In this document: positions 62,998 through 64,000 of the stretch, one piece after another
Layout of the letters: the number at the start of each line of letters is the position of its first letter
Position numbering within the stretch: position 1 is the first letter of the stretch
From: SABI01 sp028532915
GTDB taxonomy: Bacteria > Spirochaetota > Spirochaetia > Sphaerochaetales > Sphaerochaetaceae
Direction: 5' to 3'
DNA length: 64,000 nucleotides
NCBI GenBank assembly: GCA_963677225.1
Contig: OY781923.1
Location: 744,001 to 808,000 of the forward strand
The notes under the pieces: generated by a model
What the model saw: only the letters and a program-made list of their open reading frames with translations
Database searches by the model: none
Told to the model about the DNA's origin: nothing
Program-made: the position numbers and the translations under genes

Positions 62998-63445
62998 GAT
63001 TAACCGTCCTGATATCAATGTATATTATATATTATATATTTAATTGATTGGATTCTCAAGAGATTTATTGTATTTCTATTAAAGAATACTGGAATTCACA
63101 AATTGTTCAAGCCTTTTTTATCTCATATGCCACTACTCTTTTAGTTTGATGTTAACTCCTTCTCAAAGTCTATTGGTACTGCACTTCGAATGCTCCGCTT
63201 CTCCTTTTGATGTTTATTACAAATTTTATGAGTGTGTATAAGTAAGGAATTAACAATAAAGCAAATTTTTTCGAAAATATGGTGAAATTTATTTCACAAT
63301 AAATGCATTATTCAAATTTAATACTTATGAAATAAAAAATTAAAGATTGCATTATGAACTCTTCCATGTAAAAATATAATATATGATATATATTACAGGT
63401 GATTGAATATATCCTGTGGTATCATTTTAAAAAGGGAGGATATAT
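62998..63445. promoter_or_regulatory. AT-rich divergent control region between gntR and tctC
   Basis: No gene. It holds ATGTATATTATATATTATATATTT near 63018-63042 (given in part) and AATATATGATATATATTA near 63379-63397, a palindrome-like AT tract close to the TctC start, plus GAATATATCC. These are candidate operators of the adjacent GntR protein. A TATAAT hexamer lies at about 63377. Confidence 0.45.
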
Positions 63446-64000
63446 ATGAGTATATCTAAGAGAACAAAAAGGGTTGGGAGTTTTGCAAATTATGCGCTCA
63501 TAGCAATTTTTATTTTAGTAACCAGCATGGTTTTCGGTGCGGGGCAGGAAGAAGCTCAAGGAATGCAGGAAGATACTGCTGCAATCGAATTTCCTACGCG
63601 CCCTGTACAATATGTTGTAGGCTGGTCGGCAGGCGGCGGATCCGATATCGTGAGCCGTGTCTTGTGTGCTGAAGCAGAAAAGTTTCTTGGACAGCCGATT
63701 ACTGTTGTTAACCATAGCGGCGGATCCGGAGCACGATCATATACCGAAATAGCGAATGCTCCTGCAGATGGATATGTAATCGGAAATACTACCGGAACTA
63801 TCTCTACACATGTCTTCATGGGTAATCTTGATTTCGGTCATGAAGCATTTGTTCCTGTAATGACCATCAATTCTGATCCCGGCGCCATCTGGGTCAAAAC
63901 TGATGCCCCATGGGAAACTCTTCAGGATCTGATCGATGATCTTAAAGCTAATCCTGAATCTATCACTATTGCATCTTCTAACCCCGGATCGATCACACGT
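63446..64000 (+). CDS. TctC-type tripartite tricarboxylate transporter binding protein, 5' part
   Basis: 185 codons running off the right edge. A signal peptide (about residues 14-33, ending MVFGAGQEEA) is followed by the Bug/TctC fold start PTRPVQYVVGWSAGGGSDIVSR, which binds carboxylates. GGGAGG lies before the ATG at 63446. TctA and TctB membrane partners would be expected beyond the window. It would bring an organic acid into the cell. Confidence 0.88.
   Translation, partial: MSISKRTKRVGSFANYALIAIFILVTSMVFGAGQEEAQGMQEDTAAIEFPTRPVQYVVGWSAGGGSDIVSRVLCAEAEKFLGQPITVVNHSGGSGARSYTEIANAPADGYVIGNTTGTISTHVFMGNLDFGHEAFVPVMTINSDPGAIWVKTDAPWETLQDLIDDLKANPESITIASSNPGSITR

Overview
The window looks like a chromosome segment from a free-living, probably marine or sediment spirochaete (Spirochaetota, near Spirochaeta/Sediminispirochaeta). 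Three things suggest this: the gene order ptsH-hprK-hpf-rpoN-lptB-lptA-lptC-rseC at the left end, binding-protein signal peptides ending in AGGTEE or AQGGKES, and a two-membrane LptA/B/C export set. The assignment is inferred from gene content, not from a marker phylogeny.

Layout. 1-6.2 kb (minus strand): a housekeeping cluster with HPr, HPr kinase, a hibernation factor, sigma-54, the Lpt ABC ATPase, LptA, LptC, RseC and a YmdB-like phosphodiesterase that lacks several expected metal ligands. 6.2-9.2 kb: a cytoplasmic GH3 glycosidase, thiol peroxidase and tRNA-Leu(CAG). 9.2-22.7 kb: an accessory region that starts at the tRNA. It holds a tyrosine integrase broken by one frameshift, a phage-type repressor with an ImmA/IrrE protease, several small genes, an IS66 element with an IS1634-like element inserted inside its tnpB (flanked by a 7-bp target duplication), a beheaded HNH nuclease, and two AAA/DUF4143 ATPases with long gene-poor, decayed stretches around them. 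22.8-25.5 kb: a membrane c-di-GMP phosphodiesterase with a degenerate GGDEF domain.

25.8-41.5 kb is a coherent catabolic locus. It encodes two UroD-like methyltransferase-family proteins, an RraA-like aldolase, an HpcH/HpaI aldolase, an FCD-type GntR regulator, an N-acetylneuraminate-lyase-type aldolase, a flavoprotein, two cytoplasmic sulfatases and a complete Dpp/Opp-type ABC importer. A palindrome, TGATATATCA, recurs before the start of nearly every transcription unit here. One copy sits at the expected transcription start of a near-consensus promoter, so the GntR protein is the likely repressor of the whole set.

41.5-49.1 kb (minus strand): a metallophosphoesterase and a complete type I Wadjet anti-plasmid system (jetABCD). 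Upstream of jetA lies an array of 7.8 copies of a 117-bp tandem repeat. 50.2-59.4 kb: a third cytoplasmic sulfatase, an SsuABC/TauABC-like importer with two ATPases and two permeases, and a divergently placed YesM/YesN two-component system. This resembles uptake of a sulfonate or sulfate ester followed by desulfation inside the cell. 59.5-64 kb: a serine beta-lactamase-like hydrolase, a beta-carbonic anhydrase, a restriction enzyme resembling those that read phosphorothioated DNA, a second GntR regulator, and the start of a TctC-type binding protein cut by the window end.
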